A model generated the notes under the pieces. That model was not told the DNA's origin. It searched no databases and was given only the letters and a program-made list of their open reading frames with translations. Shown here one piece after another: positions 51,437 to 59,953 of a stretch of 64,000 nt of DNA. This DNA is from Butyrivibrio sp. MB2005 (lineage in GTDB: Bacteria > Bacillota > Clostridia > Lachnospirales > Lachnospiraceae). Where the stretch lies: positions 1-64,000 of the forward strand of contig NZ_AUJP01000021.1 of assembly GCF_000424285.1 (NCBI RefSeq), written 5' to 3'. The translations under genes and the position numbers were made by a program. Every line of letters begins with the position of its first letter. The stretch's first letter is position 1.

Positions 51437-54366
51437 AAGCTGGCGTTCTCCGTTGTAAGAACCTCATTTAATGTAGCAATCAATTTAGTTATATCGATAG
51501 GCTTGGCAATATGCCTGTTCATGCCGGCATCCCGGGCAGCCTCTATGTCCTCTTTAAAAGCATTGGCTGTCATGGCGATAATCGGAATCTCAGATATTTC
51601 CTTATCTTCCATAGCGCGAATAGCCTTCGTTGCTTCATATCCGTTCATAACAGGCATCTGCACATCCATTAAAATAGCCTGAAAATATCCTGCTTCAGAA
51701 GCCTTCACCCTGTCTACGGCTTCCGCTCCGTTTTCCGCATGTTCTACCATAAAACCGAATTTCTTAAGAATGCGACAGGCAATCTCTCTGTTTACAGGCT
51801 GATCATCCACCACCAAAAGGCGAATAGTAGTGTAATCAAGCTTTGCCATATTAGCGGCTGCATCCTCTTCTTCCCTGATTGTTTCTTCATCCACCGTGGC
51901 AAAGCTGACTTCTACGATAAACTCCGTACCTTCACCCTTTTTGGAGTTAACAGTAATCGTGCCATCCATGAGATCCACAATACTCTTGGCAATAGCCATT
52001 CCAAGACCTGTACCCTGAATGCCCGTTACATCCTTATCTCTCTCGTATGCCACGAAAACTTTTTTTACAAACTCAGGGCTCATGCCCATTCCGGAATCCT
52101 TGACACTGATCCTGTAAAAAGCTCTGCTAGTCTCCTCCGACAGCTGCGTAAGAGTCACCCGTACACTTCCGCCCTCAGGAGTGAATTTGCAGGCATTACT
52201 GATAAGATTCAGCAGCACCCTGTTAAGTCTGTTGGAATCGCACATAACGTAGCGGTTCTTAAGGTTCACACAGAATACCGTGTAATCAATATCCTTAAGC
52301 TTCATCTGATTCGAGAAAAGATCCCTGATATCATCCATGGATTTTTGCAGGTCAGTCTCCACAATATCAAGCTCCATCTTACCGCTCTCAATGCGACTCA
52401 TATCAAGAATATCGTTCACAAGAGCAAGCAGATGCTTACTTGATGCCTCGATCTTATCAAGATACTCAATGCCCTCAGACGGCATATTTTCAACATCCCT
52501 GGCAATTTCCGTATAGCCGATAATGGCATTCATGGGCGTTCTTATGTCATGGCTCATGTTGGACAAAAACGTAGTCTTCGCCTTGCTGTTTTCCTCAGCT
52601 CTTGCCTTTTGCACTTCAAGATTCCTCTCCCTGTGCATCATGGAATTGTATATTGAAAACATGATGAAAAGCGCAACGATTATAGTTACCATCTGCAGCA
52701 TACTGTTGGTCTGCATGGAATCGTTCACTCTCTCAACCTGCGAAGCCATGTAATCCTCTGACTCAATTATCTCATTCAGAGTCAGAGTAACGCCGTGGTT
52801 AGACAGCTCCGTCTCATTAAAGTTATCGATATTCACCAAAACCTCTGCCGTGGTCTCCTTTGTAGCCTCGCGGAACCATAGCATAGACAGGAAAAATACC
52901 AGAAACAGCAAAGAAATCCACACTACCGTGGACCTGCCAAAGCGCCTGTTTTCATCTCTCATATACACCTGACGGAATGCCAAAAAGCCCAGCATACTCC
53001 AGATAATGAGGATCAGGTAGGATTCTGTTGCAAGCTCGCTGACAGACCAAAAGCCCGGCACAAGGAAATACATGGTGTATGCCAGGGAAATAAGAAAGCC
53101 TAAGAGTCCCGTAATTTTCATGGGAAGATAGTTTTCCTTCTTTGCCGTCCTATAAGCAGACCAGGATGTATAGGCATATGCCACAGTGGCGCCGATTGTA
53201 TTAACATCCACGATCCAACCGATGGCTGTCCTTCCAAAAAGCGGAATCGGAATAGACACAAGGATAAGGATTACGAATACCTTTGTGGGAACGCCCCTCT
53301 CGTTTAGCCCTGCGAATCTTTCTCCAACTACCCTGTCCTTTGCCATGGAATAAACCAGTCTGCTGGCAGCAATAAGATTACCCACAAGTCCAGTCATGAT
53401 GCCGCATACCGCAGCGATTCCAAGGATTGCAACACCCCTGCTGCCAAGATAAGTCTTTGCTGCATAAAAAGTAGGAAGCCCCTCAATTCCTGAAAACTTA
53501 CCAAGATCGTTTATATAGGCTTTCCAGCTGATATAACCCTCAGGCAGGGCAGATGCTGCGATAAGAGCCAGAAGCGAATAAGCCAAAACGCCAGAAATCA
53601 GCGATATTATTATCACGGTTATGGACTTTTTCACATCAAAACGGTATTCCTCTACAGAGTGAGAAATGGATTCAAAGCCCACAAAGGCCCAGGGTGCCAG
53701 CAAAACTATGCTTCCAACCTGCTTTACGAAGCCTGAGTCATTTGAAAACTGCGGAGTCATACCGGCTATGCTTTTACCACCTGCTGAAAAAATATATGCA
53801 GCGCAAAATACGATACCACCAAGCAAAAGTATCGCCATAATTATCTGGACTATGGCTGAAAATCTGCCGCCGTAAATGCACACCACACCAGCAGCCACAA
53901 GGACTGCAATGCTCAAAAGTATCTCGCCAAAATAAACCTCAAAGCCGGCCACATTGTAATGAAAACCATACTGAAAAAGACTTCCGAAAAGATTTCTGAA
54001 GATAATAGGAAGAGCCGTTACATTGGCCCAGACTATCGCAATATAAACGAGCATGAGAAACCATGTGCTGATAAAACCATGGTCATAGCCCATGGTGTTT
54101 TTGGTGTAGGAATAGGTGCCGCCGCAATCAGGATAGCGCTTCATCATGTAAAAATAATTAACGCCGATAAGCAGCATAACAAGACCGCCTATGGACATGC
54201 CGATCACGGTACCCACAGGACCTGCCATGGGAAGAAATGTTGTTCCCGGCATAACAAAAGAGCCCCAGCCAACGCTGCATCCAAAAGCCAGAGCCCAGGC
54301 GCCAACAAGCGTAAGATATTGCTTTAATTTCGCATTATCATTTCCCACTTTTAGTCCCACCAACAA
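51433..54366 (-). CDS. Amino-acid permease fused to hybrid histidine kinase
   Basis: 977 residues in one frame. Residues ~15-470 are an APC-superfamily amino-acid permease with about 12 membrane segments and the TM1 glycine motif GWGSFVMPGTTFLPMAGP. TM segments at ~480-497 and 556-574 enclose a 60-residue probable sensor loop. Next come a HisKA domain (H606, FLSNMSHDIRTPMNAIIG), a HATPase (N724, DSGMGM 757-762, GTGLGMA 786-792) and a receiver with D854-D855, D901 (ILMDVQMPVMNG) and K955. All catalytic residues are kept. The start is uncertain: consecutive TTG, TTG and GTG codons lie just 9 bases after the stop of the REC-GGDEF gene, with no clean SD, so translation is probably coupled. It is likely a transceptor that senses an amino acid through the transporter domain. 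Confidence 0.93.
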   Translation of the reverse strand: MLVGLKVGNDNAKLKQYLTLVGAWALAFGCSVGWGSFVMPGTTFLPMAGPVGTVIGMSIGGLVMLLIGVNYFYMMKRYPDCGGTYSYTKNTMGYDHGFISTWFLMLVYIAIVWANVTALPIIFRNLFGSLFQYGFHYNVAGFEVYFGEILLSIAVLVAAGVVCIYGGRFSAIVQIIMAILLLGGIVFCAAYIFSAGGKSIAGMTPQFSNDSGFVKQVGSIVLLAPWAFVGFESISHSVEEYRFDVKKSITVIIISLISGVLAYSLLALIAASALPEGYISWKAYINDLGKFSGIEGLPTFYAAKTYLGSRGVAILGIAAVCGIMTGLVGNLIAASRLVYSMAKDRVVGERFAGLNERGVPTKVFVILILVSIPIPLFGRTAIGWIVDVNTIGATVAYAYTSWSAYRTAKKENYLPMKITGLLGFLISLAYTMYFLVPGFWSVSELATESYLILIIWSMLGFLAFRQVYMRDENRRFGRSTVVWISLLFLVFFLSMLWFREATKETTAEVLVNIDNFNETELSNHGVTLTLNEIIESEDYMASQVERVNDSMQTNSMLQMVTIIVALFIMFSIYNSMMHRERNLEVQKARAEENSKAKTTFLSNMSHDIRTPMNAIIGYTEIARDVENMPSEGIEYLDKIEASSKHLLALVNDILDMSRIESGKMELDIVETDLQKSMDDIRDLFSNQMKLKDIDYTVFCVNLKNRYVMCDSNRLNRVLLNLISNACKFTPEGGSVRVTLTQLSEETSRAFYRISVKDSGMGMSPEFVKKVFVAYERDKDVTGIQGTGLGMAIAKSIVDLMDGTITVNSKKGEGTEFIVEVSFATVDEETIREEEDAAANMAKLDYTTIRLLVVDDQPVNREIACRILKKFGFMVEHAENGAEAVDRVKASEAGYFQAILMDVQMPVMNGYEATKAIRAMEDKEISEIPIIAMTANAFKEDIEAARDAGMNRHIAKPIDITKLIATLNEVLTTENASL

Positions 54367-54374
54367 TCATTAAG

Positions 54375-55694
54375 TCATGTTCCCTGAAAGCGCCCCATTT
54401 CACAGGAAAGAGTGCAAATATCGCAAAACTCCGTATCGCTCCAGTTCTTCTCTATTCTGTCTGTAACTACCTTTATGTCCTGTCTGTCTGCCTTGGTAAG
54501 AGCTATCATCACCTGATTTTTGCTGTATCTTGTTACAACATCACTCTCTCGTAATAGTCCGCTCACCATTTCAGTGAAGGCATCTGTAACTTCCTCTTCG
54601 CTTACTTCACCGTCAGCCTCTAAGGAATATAACAGCACATGGGCAGCGGTTCTGTAATTGGAAACCACTCTGTTCAAATACCTGTAAACATGCTTAAACT
54701 GCTCAGGAGTCAGAACCATGGCACCCTTCTTGGGACTTCTCTCACCCATCAGCATCATTGCAGCAGACAATCCCTTTGCATTCTCATTTGCATTCTTGGA
54801 ACTATCATCTTCCTCCACGAAAATCTTGTAGCCGTGTTTTCCATGCTGTTTTACGTCATATAGAGCCTTATCCGCCTTCTTAAAAAGTGTGAGGAAATCC
54901 TTGCCATCTGCAGGTGCAAATACGCAGCCAATGGACGCCCCAAGAGGTATCGTCATATCTTCGCCCATAAGCTCCTTTGCAGAGCGCACAATCTCCTCGT
55001 TTATATAGGCTGATTTTTCCCTGATGATCTCTTCTTTGTTGATGTTTTTACAATAGATGATGAATTCGTCTCCGCCCATTCTTCCTGCAATATCCGTGGA
55101 GCGAATGGCAGAACAGAGTATCTGCGCAAAGCGGATCAGAACCTTATCACCCATGTCATGACCATAGATATCGTTAACAGGCTTGAAGCTGTCCAGATCT
55201 ATCATCATCAGGGCTCCACCGGTCTTTTTACAGATTTTTTCTATCTCATCCCGGGATGCTTTTTTATTCAAAAGGCCGGTCATGGGATCTGTGCCCACTT
55301 CCTGCTTAAGTCCTTTTATCTGTTCTAAATTGGTGAAAATATTGGATATGCGCTTTAAAAGAACGTCCGCCCTGAAGGGCTTTCTGATATAATCAAGCGC
55401 ACCTATTGAAAAGCCTTTGCTTTCTGTCTCACCCTTCTTATCAGCTGTCATGAACATGAAAGGAATATTTATCCCCTTTTCCTCCTGAACAATCTGACGA
55501 AGCCTGAACCCGTCTATTTCAGGCATTCGAAGATCAGACAGAACAAGGTCCGGCGATTCGCTTTCGATGATATCGATGGCTTCATGTCCTGAAGATGCAC
55601 AAATTGTATTGTATTCGCTTGATAAAATGTTGTCGGTCATACGAAGAGAGACTATTTCATCATCCACAATCAAAATCGTGTGATCCTTCATCAT
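54375..55694 (-). CDS. Response regulator diguanylate cyclase (REC-GGDEF)
   Basis: 439 residues, PleD/WspR-like. The receiver has acidic D11-D12, phospho-acceptor D54 (LVLSDLRMPEIDG), T83 and K105. The GGDEF domain (about 130-295) is intact: LDSFKPVNDIYGHD, GGDEF at 207-211. It is preceded at the canonical 5-residue distance by an inhibitory site RSTD (198-201), so c-di-GMP feedback inhibition is expected. A third part (325-435) resembles a worn GGDEF fold (RYSKNQVMIALTKAD) without the signature. It is the first gene of the operon that continues with both hybrid kinases and is the natural phosphate end-point of their relay. Confidence 0.93.
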   Translation of the reverse strand: MMKDHTILIVDDEIVSLRMTDNILSSEYNTICASSGHEAIDIIESESPDLVLSDLRMPEIDGFRLRQIVQEEKGINIPFMFMTADKKGETESKGFSIGALDYIRKPFRADVLLKRISNIFTNLEQIKGLKQEVGTDPMTGLLNKKASRDEIEKICKKTGGALMMIDLDSFKPVNDIYGHDMGDKVLIRFAQILCSAIRSTDIAGRMGGDEFIIYCKNINKEEIIREKSAYINEEIVRSAKELMGEDMTIPLGASIGCVFAPADGKDFLTLFKKADKALYDVKQHGKHGYKIFVEEDDSSKNANENAKGLSAAMMLMGERSPKKGAMVLTPEQFKHVYRYLNRVVSNYRTAAHVLLYSLEADGEVSEEEVTDAFTEMVSGLLRESDVVTRYSKNQVMIALTKADRQDIKVVTDRIEKNWSDTEFCDICTLSCEMGRFQGT

Positions 55695-55831
55695 GATCTC
55701 CTTCTACATGCGCATAAATGCTGAAAAGTAAATACAAAAAAGCCTGTGCCACTACCATAAATCGTACCATATACGTTTTGCCTAAAAAGAAAAAAACATA
55801 TAAAAAAATATTAAATATCTATATTTTTTTG

Positions 55832-55837
55832 TATAAT
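55832..55837 (+). promoter_or_regulatory. -10 element of the HPt gene
   Basis: TATAAT in the AT-rich divergent region 55695-55881, about 45 bp before the HPt start. The minus-strand operon promoter must lie in the same region, but no clear match is seen. Confidence 0.4.
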
Positions 55838-55881
55838 TATATTATGTACGGAATTTTCTAAACAGATAAGGAGAGACCGCA

Positions 55882-56217
55882 ATGACAATAGATTCACTCA
55901 GAGCTTTTGGAGCAAATGTTGACGAAGGTTTAGAGAGATGCATGGGCATGGAGGATTTCTATATTGAGATGATCGAGCTCGGCATTTCCGATGAGCGTTT
56001 TGAGGATCTTGGAACCTGTTTACAGGAAGAAAATCTTGACGGAGCCTTCGAAGCAGTTCATGCCCTGAAAGGTGTTATAGGAAATCTTTCGCTTACACCC
56101 CTGTATGAGACTATAAATGAGCTCACAGAGCACCTTAGAAGCAGAGATAAAATGGATTATAAGCCCCTTTACGACAAGCTTATAAGTCAGAGAAAAGCCA
56201 TCCAGGATCTTGGCTGA
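55882..56217 (+). CDS. Free-standing HPt phosphotransfer protein
   Basis: 111 residues, almost exactly one HPt four-helix domain. Phospho-histidine H60 lies in the standard setting AVHALKGVIGNLSLTPL. AAGGAG is 8 bases before ATG. It is divergent from the REC-GGDEF/hybrid-kinase operon, with about 190 bp between start codons. In multistep relays HPt accepts phosphate from the receiver of a hybrid kinase and hands it to a response regulator; here D752 and D901 would be donors and D54 of the diguanylate cyclase the acceptor (inferred). Confidence 0.92.
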   Translation: MTIDSLRAFGANVDEGLERCMGMEDFYIEMIELGISDERFEDLGTCLQEENLDGAFEAVHALKGVIGNLSLTPLYETINELTEHLRSRDKMDYKPLYDKLISQRKAIQDLG

Positions 56218-56267
56218 GCCCTGCTTTTATTCACACAAAATATTACTGACATAAGAAAGATAGAAAA

Positions 56268-57239
56268 ATGTTTTATTGTATTGTTAACCCATCTGCCAGA
56301 TCAGGAAATGGCAAAAATATCTACAGCAAATTCGAAGAGAGATGTAAAAGTCTCGGAATTCCCTATAAAGTAGTATTCACAAAAGGACCGGGACACGCCA
56401 TGAGTGTGGTGTCCCGCCTTACATCTGATACACATCACAAGCTTGACGGCCCCTTAAACATACTTGTTATGGGCGGCGATGGCACATTAAATGAAGTTAT
56501 TTCAGGAATCGCGGATTTTGATAATGTCAGAATCGGCGTTATTCCTTTGGGCTCCGGTAATGATTTTGTAAGAGACATGGGCCTTCCAAAGCGCACAGAC
56601 GAGCTTCTTGAGACCATACTTAAGGGAGAAGTGGTACGTCAGATAGATGTGGGTAATGTTCACTACAACAATATGACAAAGACCTTCTCAAGGCTCCATG
56701 ATGATAGAATCGCTGAGGACAGACGCTTTGATGTAAGCTGCGGAATAGGCTTTGATGCCGCTGTATGCGAGGAAGCCCTCTCCTCCGGCACCAAGAATTT
56801 CCTTAACAAAATCGGTCTTGGCAAACTGACCTACGGCTCCATAGCAGTGAGACAGATTGTCAACGCCATGCAGCCTGCCTGCGACATAGAAACAGATGAT
56901 GGCACCAAGGTTCACATCAACCACTTCATATTCGCTGCTGCCATGATCCATCACTATGAGGGAGGCGGTTTTAATTTCGCTCCCGACGCAGACCTCTCAG
57001 ATGGCTATTTTGAGCTGGTTGCCGCCGGTGATATCAGCATGGCCCAGACCTTTAAGGTGCTTCCCATGGCCTACATCGGTAAACACTACGGCCAGAAGGG
57101 CATCCACCACATTAAAGCCAAGGAAATCAGGATAAAGACTGAGCTTCCCCTGTGGGTACACACAGACGGCGAGGTACTTCTTAAGTCCAGCGACATAACA
57201 CTTACCTGCCATCAGAAAAAACTGAGTATGCTCATGTAA
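56268..57239 (+). CDS. Diacylglycerol kinase-family lipid kinase
   Basis: 323 residues. The DAGK catalytic domain is clear: IVNPSARSGNGKNIYSKFEE, the nucleotide loop VMGGDGTLNEVISGI and VIPLGSGNDFVRDMG. It is of the YegS/DgkB type, phosphorylating diacylglycerol or a related lipid at the membrane. SD is weak. It lies 50 bp after the HPt gene and before a PAP2 phosphatase gene, a pair able to interconvert phosphorylated and free lipids. Confidence 0.92.
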   Translation: MFYCIVNPSARSGNGKNIYSKFEERCKSLGIPYKVVFTKGPGHAMSVVSRLTSDTHHKLDGPLNILVMGGDGTLNEVISGIADFDNVRIGVIPLGSGNDFVRDMGLPKRTDELLETILKGEVVRQIDVGNVHYNNMTKTFSRLHDDRIAEDRRFDVSCGIGFDAAVCEEALSSGTKNFLNKIGLGKLTYGSIAVRQIVNAMQPACDIETDDGTKVHINHFIFAAAMIHHYEGGGFNFAPDADLSDGYFELVAAGDISMAQTFKVLPMAYIGKHYGQKGIHHIKAKEIRIKTELPLWVHTDGEVLLKSSDITLTCHQKKLSMLM

Positions 57240-57382
57240 AATATAGTAAAAACGCCCTATTATTTATAATTATTTAATGATTTTTAGTCACTTTTATGTT
57301 TGAAAAATCCTCAGCTTTGTTCTATATTACTTCATAAAGGTAACATTTTGTAATATCTATACTTAATAAGGTGTTTTTTTAA

Positions 57383-58093
57383 ATGAAAAAAAGTTTATCG
57401 AAGTACTTTGACAAGCCTTGGACCAAAGAGCGTCAGCTTGAAACTATCAAATGTACGATATTCGTTCTCATATATGCGGTTATTTATTTTGTCTGGTTCT
57501 TCCATTTGGAGAACACAAATGCAGTACACTACACAGAGATACATGCAGCACTTGATGACAAAATTCCGTTTTTAGAGATTTTTATAATTCCATATCTTGG
57601 TTGGTTTGCATATTGTGCCATATTCTTCGTAATGTTCCTGCTTATGTATGACATGGAAGATTTCTTCAAGAATGCAGCATTCCTCTTTACCGGAATGACA
57701 GCCTTTTTGATAATCTCATCATTATGGCCCAATATTCAGTATTTAAGACCTGTGGTAATGCCCAGAGATAACGTGTTTACAGCTATGATCTCTCATCTGT
57801 ATATGACAGATACACCCACTAATCTCTGGCCCAGCATCCATGTGTACAATGCCATTGGAACACATATCGCGGTTGCTAATTCAAGCAGATATGGCAAAGG
57901 CATTAAGCGTTTCTCACTGGTATTTAGTATTCTGATCGTGCTCTCTACAATGTTTATCAAGCAGCACTCAGTAATCGATGTACTTGGCGGAGTCCTCTTT
58001 GCAATCGTTATGAACCTTGTGGTTTATAAGAGCGAGCTTATCGTTAACGCATACGCCCGTCATGAAGCTAAGCTTAAGACCTACAGAATGTAA
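57383..58093 (+). CDS. PAP2-family membrane phosphatase
   Basis: 236 residues with six hydrophobic segments. PAP2 motifs: the middle motif NLWPSIHVYNAIGTHIAVA (PSxH) and the last motif STMFIKQHSVIDVLGG with the catalytic histidine; the first motif (KxxxxxxRP) seems replaced by LRPVVMPRDN. The layout resembles inositolphosphotransferase/Aur1-like PAP2 proteins. The substrate is probably a phosphatidate or prenyl phosphate. Weak SD AAGGTG. Confidence 0.85.
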   Translation: MKKSLSKYFDKPWTKERQLETIKCTIFVLIYAVIYFVWFFHLENTNAVHYTEIHAALDDKIPFLEIFIIPYLGWFAYCAIFFVMFLLMYDMEDFFKNAAFLFTGMTAFLIISSLWPNIQYLRPVVMPRDNVFTAMISHLYMTDTPTNLWPSIHVYNAIGTHIAVANSSRYGKGIKRFSLVFSILIVLSTMFIKQHSVIDVLGGVLFAIVMNLVVYKSELIVNAYARHEAKLKTYRM

Positions 58094-58100
58094 CAAAAAA

Positions 58101-58132
58101 TTAACGCCGGCAGTTAAATGCCGGCGTTTTCA
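58101..58132 (+). terminator. Terminator of the PAP2 gene
   Basis: Perfect stem AACGCCGGCA/TGCCGGCGTT (58103-58112 with 58119-58128) followed by TTCAT. Usable by the convergent minus-strand gene too. Confidence 0.85.
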
Positions 58133-58151
58133 TATTAATCTTTTCTTTTTA

Positions 58152-59177
58152 TCAGTTGAAGTTATACAGTCTCTGAGCAAGCTTGTAACCTGCAAGAGTG
58201 ATCTTCCTTCCGCCCTTACCCGGCAGATAAACGAATACACCCTCGATTCTGTATCTGAGCTTGCAGTAAAGAAGCAGGCTCTTTTTCTTGATATAATTCA
58301 TGAGTTCTTTTCTCTTCTCGAGATTCTCACTGGTTCCCGAAGCAAGCATAAGTATGGTGGAGATCGCAGTAATGATCTCAAGATAGTTGAACATGTAATG
58401 ATGACGTTTCCTGTTGGACTTGATCATTCCGATGTTCTCAACATAGTAGTCAACCATGAGCTTATTTACACGGATCTGCTGATCAATTCGAGAGATCATG
58501 ATCTGCTGATTAACGGACTGATCTGATCTTCCGATGTAGTAATAGTAGAAGTTCACATCCAGATAGTACATGGTCTTAACAAAAGGAAGCGGATTAAATA
58601 CATAGATGTTATCTACATAGAAGCAGTGCTCAGGGAGCTTAAGTCCGCAGTCCTTAAGAAGCTTTGTTCTGAAAATAACGGAATGCATAAGAAGATAATG
58701 TCCGATGGAAACCCTCTTTACATCATCCCAGGTGAAAAGCTCCTCGATAGGGAACATTCGGTTATATCTCATAACCTTGTGTCTCTGCTCGCCCTCTTTG
58801 TTATATACGAAATTGCTGATAAGAAGATCCAGTCTGTCATTACCGCCCACGAACTCCTCAAGGGTAGTAAGAATTTTCCTGTATGCGATCTCCTTTACCC
58901 AGTCATCACTGTCAACAACCTTAAAATACAAGCCTGTAGCATTCTCAAGTCCTGCGTTTACAGCTGAGCCGTGGCCGCCGTTGGGCTTGTGAATAGCCTT
59001 ACAGATAGTAGGATATTTCTCGGCATATTCATCTGCTATCTTGGCAGTATCATCCTTTGAACCATCATCTACTATCAGAATCTCAACATCCTCTCCTCCA
59101 ACAAGAAGGGACTCAATGCACTTCCTCATATAATCCTGCGAATTGTAACAAGGAATTGCAATACTAAGTAACTTCAT
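58152..59177 (-). CDS. Family 2 glycosyltransferase
   Basis: 341 residues. GT-A fold N-terminus: LLSIAIPCYNSQDYMRKCIE, VEILIVDDGSKDDTAKIADE, and the metal-binding DxD-type FKVVDSDDWVKE near residue 95. The C-terminal part (about 230-341) is basic and has no clear membrane span. Donor and acceptor are unknown; a role in surface polysaccharide or lipid glycosylation is possible given the lipid enzymes nearby. Confidence 0.9.
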   Translation of the reverse strand: MKLLSIAIPCYNSQDYMRKCIESLLVGGEDVEILIVDDGSKDDTAKIADEYAEKYPTICKAIHKPNGGHGSAVNAGLENATGLYFKVVDSDDWVKEIAYRKILTTLEEFVGGNDRLDLLISNFVYNKEGEQRHKVMRYNRMFPIEELFTWDDVKRVSIGHYLLMHSVIFRTKLLKDCGLKLPEHCFYVDNIYVFNPLPFVKTMYYLDVNFYYYYIGRSDQSVNQQIMISRIDQQIRVNKLMVDYYVENIGMIKSNRKRHHYMFNYLEIITAISTILMLASGTSENLEKRKELMNYIKKKSLLLYCKLRYRIEGVFVYLPGKGGRKITLAGYKLAQRLYNFN

Positions 59178-59212
59178 CTTCTCCCATATCTCCTTATAAA
59201 AATTTCTCTATA

Positions 59213-59905
59213 TTAACTGCGAAGTCTTGATACTTCAAATCTCTGCTTCGTAAGAAGGCACTCTCTAAGCTCGGCGCATCTCTCATCGGGATCATCCCCG
59301 GGGATCTCGGTGTCAATCGCCATAGCCATCACATCTATCATCTCGTTTGTGACAACGGGTCTTAAGAGGTTCAGCACTTCAAGTCTTGCAGCACATGTAT
59401 CAGCGTCAAGGAAACGAACCACAAGAGGATTCATGCCAAAATCCTCAGCCTCTTCCTCAATGGTGCGATTCATGTAATTACTGTTAACAGCACCTTCATC
59501 GGGAGTAACCACGTTAGACTTCTTTTCAGGTTCTTCTTTTTTGCCCCAATCTATGAGACTCTTTTTCTCGGGCTCTTCCTTCTTTTCGGGAACGATCGCT
59601 TTGGCTTCCTCCTTCTTCACAGGCGCAGCCTTCTTCTCCTCCACATGATCCATGGTATCTGCGGTGTCGTCATGTCCCGGTGTAAAAAGCTCGAAACGCA
59701 TTCTCTGATCTGCGTTTGGATATTTCTCGTGATCCACCTCTGAAACAAACTCTGAAAGAGGACGGGAATAAACCGTAAACTCTCCGTATAAAGCCTGATA
59801 GATTACGTACTCCTCACCGGTATCAGCATCCCTTGCGATGGTGATAACCTGATATTTCCCACCCTTAAAGTGTCTGTATAATTCCTGTGGTAATGGTTTT
59901 CTCAT
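59213..59905 (-). CDS. DUF1653 domain protein
   Basis: About 230 residues. The N-terminal 65 residues are a DUF1653 domain (YRHFKGGKYQVITIARDADT, EEYVIYQALYGEFTVYSRPL). A middle stretch is Lys/Glu-rich and repeated (EEPEKKSLIDWGKKEEPEKK). The C-terminal helical part (NPLVVRFLDADTCAARLEVL) may be a second small domain. DUF1653 has no settled function. It lies 48 bp downstream of holA on the same strand and is probably cotranscribed with it. Confidence 0.85.
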   Translation of the reverse strand: MRKPLPQELYRHFKGGKYQVITIARDADTGEEYVIYQALYGEFTVYSRPLSEFVSEVDHEKYPNADQRMRFELFTPGHDDTADTMDHVEEKKAAPVKKEEAKAIVPEKKEEPEKKSLIDWGKKEEPEKKSNVVTPDEGAVNSNYMNRTIEEEAEDFGMNPLVVRFLDADTCAARLEVLNLLRPVVTNEMIDVMAMAIDTEIPGDDPDERCAELRECLLTKQRFEVSRLRS

Positions 59906-59953
59906 AAGTCCATTATTCCCCCTTTGCAATTAGCATTATACCATATAAACCGA

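Noticed and set aside
57240-57382. c-di-GMP riboswitch upstream of the PAP2 gene, given the many GGDEF genes
   Set aside because: No GEMM-type conserved core could be found here or before the other c-di-GMP genes.
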